From: Dyella flagellata
Lineage (GTDB): Bacteria > Pseudomonadota > Gammaproteobacteria > Xanthomonadales > Rhodanobacteraceae
Assembly: GCF_030160275.1 (NCBI RefSeq)
Contig: NZ_BSOA01000034.1
Location: 62,001-126,000 of the forward strand
Reading direction: 5' to 3'
DNA length: 64,000 nucleotides
Both the position numbers and the translations under genes were made by a program. The first letter of the stretch is position 1; every line of letters starts with the position of its first letter. This document shows positions 62,714 to 64,000 of this stretch, piece after piece. Under the pieces are notes generated by a model. That model searched no databases and was not told the DNA's origin. It saw only the letters and a list, made by a program, of their open reading frames with translations.

Positions 62714-64000
62714 TCAATGCTTCGCCGGCGGCGGTCCCTGCACCACCTGCATCAGGTTCTCCGGCTTCAAATACTTCTTGAACGCTGCCTGCACCTGCGC
62801 GGGTGTTAGCGTGAGGTAGTGCTTTGCCGCCACCATCGGCTGATCCAGTGGTTCGCCGTGCCAGGCCCAGTCGAGCAGCGAGCGTGTGATGCTGCTGATG
62901 CTCGATACACCCACCGGAATGGAGCGGATCTCGTACTGGCGTGCATTCTCCAGCTCGTCCTGCTTGATCGGCGTGGTCTGCATCTGCCCCAAGTTCTGGC
63001 GGATCAGCGTGTTGACAGGAGCGACCTTGTCCGGATCACTGCCGTACTGCACGAAGAAGATCGAGCGCGAACGGTCGAAATGCATGCCCGAGCCCGCGCC
63101 GTAGGCATAGCCATGCTTCACGCGGATATCGGTCATCAGGCGCGAGGCAAAACCGTTGCCGCCTAGTACGTTGTTGCCCAGCTGCAGGGCGTAGCGATCC
63201 GGGTTATGCATGGTCAGGTCGAGCATCTGGCCCATCAGCACCTGGTCCTGCGAGGCATAGGAGTTATCGATCACCGCGTAGCCGGCAGGATTGACCGTGA
63301 CCGGCTTGGAGATCACGTCAGGCTTAGTACCTTGTGCTTTCCATGTGCCGAAGTAGCGTTCCACGGTGGCCTTGGCCAGTTCGGGCGTGACGTCACCGAC
63401 CACGACGATGGTGGTGAGGTCGGGGCGATAGGTCTTGGCGTGATAATCCTTGACGTCCTGCAAACTCAACGCTCCGATCGTGTCGGGCGTAGGCAGCCGA
63501 AGATCCGGATCGCCCGCCGGCAGCAGGCCTGCGCGTAGCGCCTTCATCATCTTGTACTGCGGCGACTGCATTTCACCGGCCAGTGCGCGCGCCAGCGTTT
63601 CCTGCTGCACCGTAAAACCTTGCTGCGGCAGCGCAGGGTGCAGTTCGTTGTCGGCCAGCAACTGCATGGCGCGATCGAAGTGCTCGCTCAGCGCCGCCAC
63701 TCCGAAATCGGTGCCGCCGTTCTCGGTGGCGGAAATATCGTCCAGCGCCTTGTGGAAGGCATTGCGATCCAAGGTGGTGGAACCGTAGTCGAACAGCGAA
63801 CCGAGCAGGCGTGCTACGCCTTCCTTGCCGGCCGGCTCCTGCAGCTTCGGATTGTTGTCGACATGGCCCATCACCGTGACCGTCTTGCTGATGTTCGACG
63901 GCTGCACGATCAGGCGAATACCGTTGTCCAGCTGCATTTGCACCGGCGCCAGCGTCCAGCGCGGCATTTCCAGCTTGCTCAGCTTTTGCGCGGCCCATGC
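62714..64000 (-). CDS. M16-family peptidase, C-terminal half (start off window)
   Basis: The minus frame is open from the right edge (AWAAQKLSKLEMPRWTLAPV) to the stop at 62714, about 429 codons. It encodes the second, non-catalytic M16 domain pair. QLDNGIRLIVQPSNISKTVT is the family start of that domain, but where the catalytic HxxEH would be there is GVARLLGSLFDYGST, as expected for the inactive half. LGGNGFASRLMTDIRVKHGY is the conserved glycine-rich region, and YRPDLTTIVVVGDVTPELAK is also typical. The complete two-domain protein is about 900-950 aa; the zinc-binding half lies beyond the window. Probably a periplasmic zinc protease. Confidence 0.9.
   Translation of the reverse strand, partial: AWAAQKLSKLEMPRWTLAPVQMQLDNGIRLIVQPSNISKTVTVMGHVDNNPKLQEPAGKEGVARLLGSLFDYGSTTLDRNAFHKALDDISATENGGTDFGVAALSEHFDRAMQLLADNELHPALPQQGFTVQQETLARALAGEMQSPQYKMMKALRAGLLPAGDPDLRLPTPDTIGALSLQDVKDYHAKTYRPDLTTIVVVGDVTPELAKATVERYFGTWKAQGTKPDVISKPVTVNPAGYAVIDNSYASQDQVLMGQMLDLTMHNPDRYALQLGNNVLGGNGFASRLMTDIRVKHGYAYGAGSGMHFDRSRSIFFVQYGSDPDKVAPVNTLIRQNLGQMQTTPIKQDELENARQYEIRSIPVGVSSISSITRSLLDWAWHGEPLDQPMVAAKHYLTLTPAQVQAAFKKYLKPENLMQVVQGPPPAKH

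Overview
The window is GC-rich chromosomal DNA from a gammaproteobacterium. Gene content points to the Lysobacterales (Xanthomonadales), most plausibly Rhodanobacteraceae (Dyella, Rhodanobacter, Luteibacter type): methionine synthase split into two proteins, a ~180-kDa-class NAD-glutamate dehydrogenase, a fused E1 alpha/beta 2-oxoacid dehydrogenase, several RND pumps, and a family of short dispersed palindromes. The taxon is inference; no rRNA is present, only one tRNA-Val.

Layout. 1-4.6 kb: a YccS-type membrane protein cut by the left edge, divergent from a two-gene osmoprotectant-type ABC importer, then a composite palindrome and a small stress-type gene. 4.6-6.4 kb: poorly coding DNA with gene debris and a 5'-truncated DUF72 gene. 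6.4-8.6 kb: a GTG-started metallothionein directly ahead of transketolase. 8.9-14.6 kb: small envelope and stress genes, a receiver protein plus hybrid histidine kinase, a truncated SDR gene and a DUF4142 gene. 14.8 kb: tRNA-Val(CAC) with its terminator. 15-20.3 kb: methionine block (two-piece MetH, led by an ArsR-methyltransferase fusion resembling SahR). 20.4-21.1 kb: Phd/VapC-type toxin-antitoxin pair with a palindromic operator. 21.2-22.3 kb: acyl-CoA dehydrogenase. 22.66-23.54 kb: a secreted ADP-ribosyltransferase closely resembling pertussis toxin subunit S1, with no B-subunit gene beside it. 23.7-28.1 kb: two-gene AcrAB/MexAB-type pump. 28.7-36.1 kb: NAD-glutamate dehydrogenase, NAD kinase, cupin, 5'-nucleotidase. 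36.2-46.2 kb: a complete MdtABC-OprM-like RND operon ending in an aldo/keto reductase. 46.6-52.3 kb: EamA transporter, glutaryl-CoA dehydrogenase, GNAT acetyltransferase, nucleotidyltransferase-like protein, fused E1. 52.5-57.3 kb: membrane diguanylate cyclase, FMN reductase, polyphosphate kinase with a Pho-box-like site. 57.5-59.6 kb: AraC regulator divergent from an Fsr-like MFS exporter, with a 21-bp-spaced direct repeat between them. 59.7-62.4 kb: glycosyltransferase plus ABC exporter. 62.7 kb to the edge: C-terminal half of an M16 peptidase.

Most of the window is housekeeping metabolism and efflux. The most unusual gene is the S1-like toxin at 22.66-23.54 kb: R, H and E active-site residues and both disulfide cysteines are in place, it has a signal peptide ending AHA, and its DNA is less GC-rich than its surroundings. 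The second theme is a repeat family: at least five near-complete palindromic elements and several solo arms sit just behind stop codons, mostly between convergent genes, and in three cases supply the stop codon itself.
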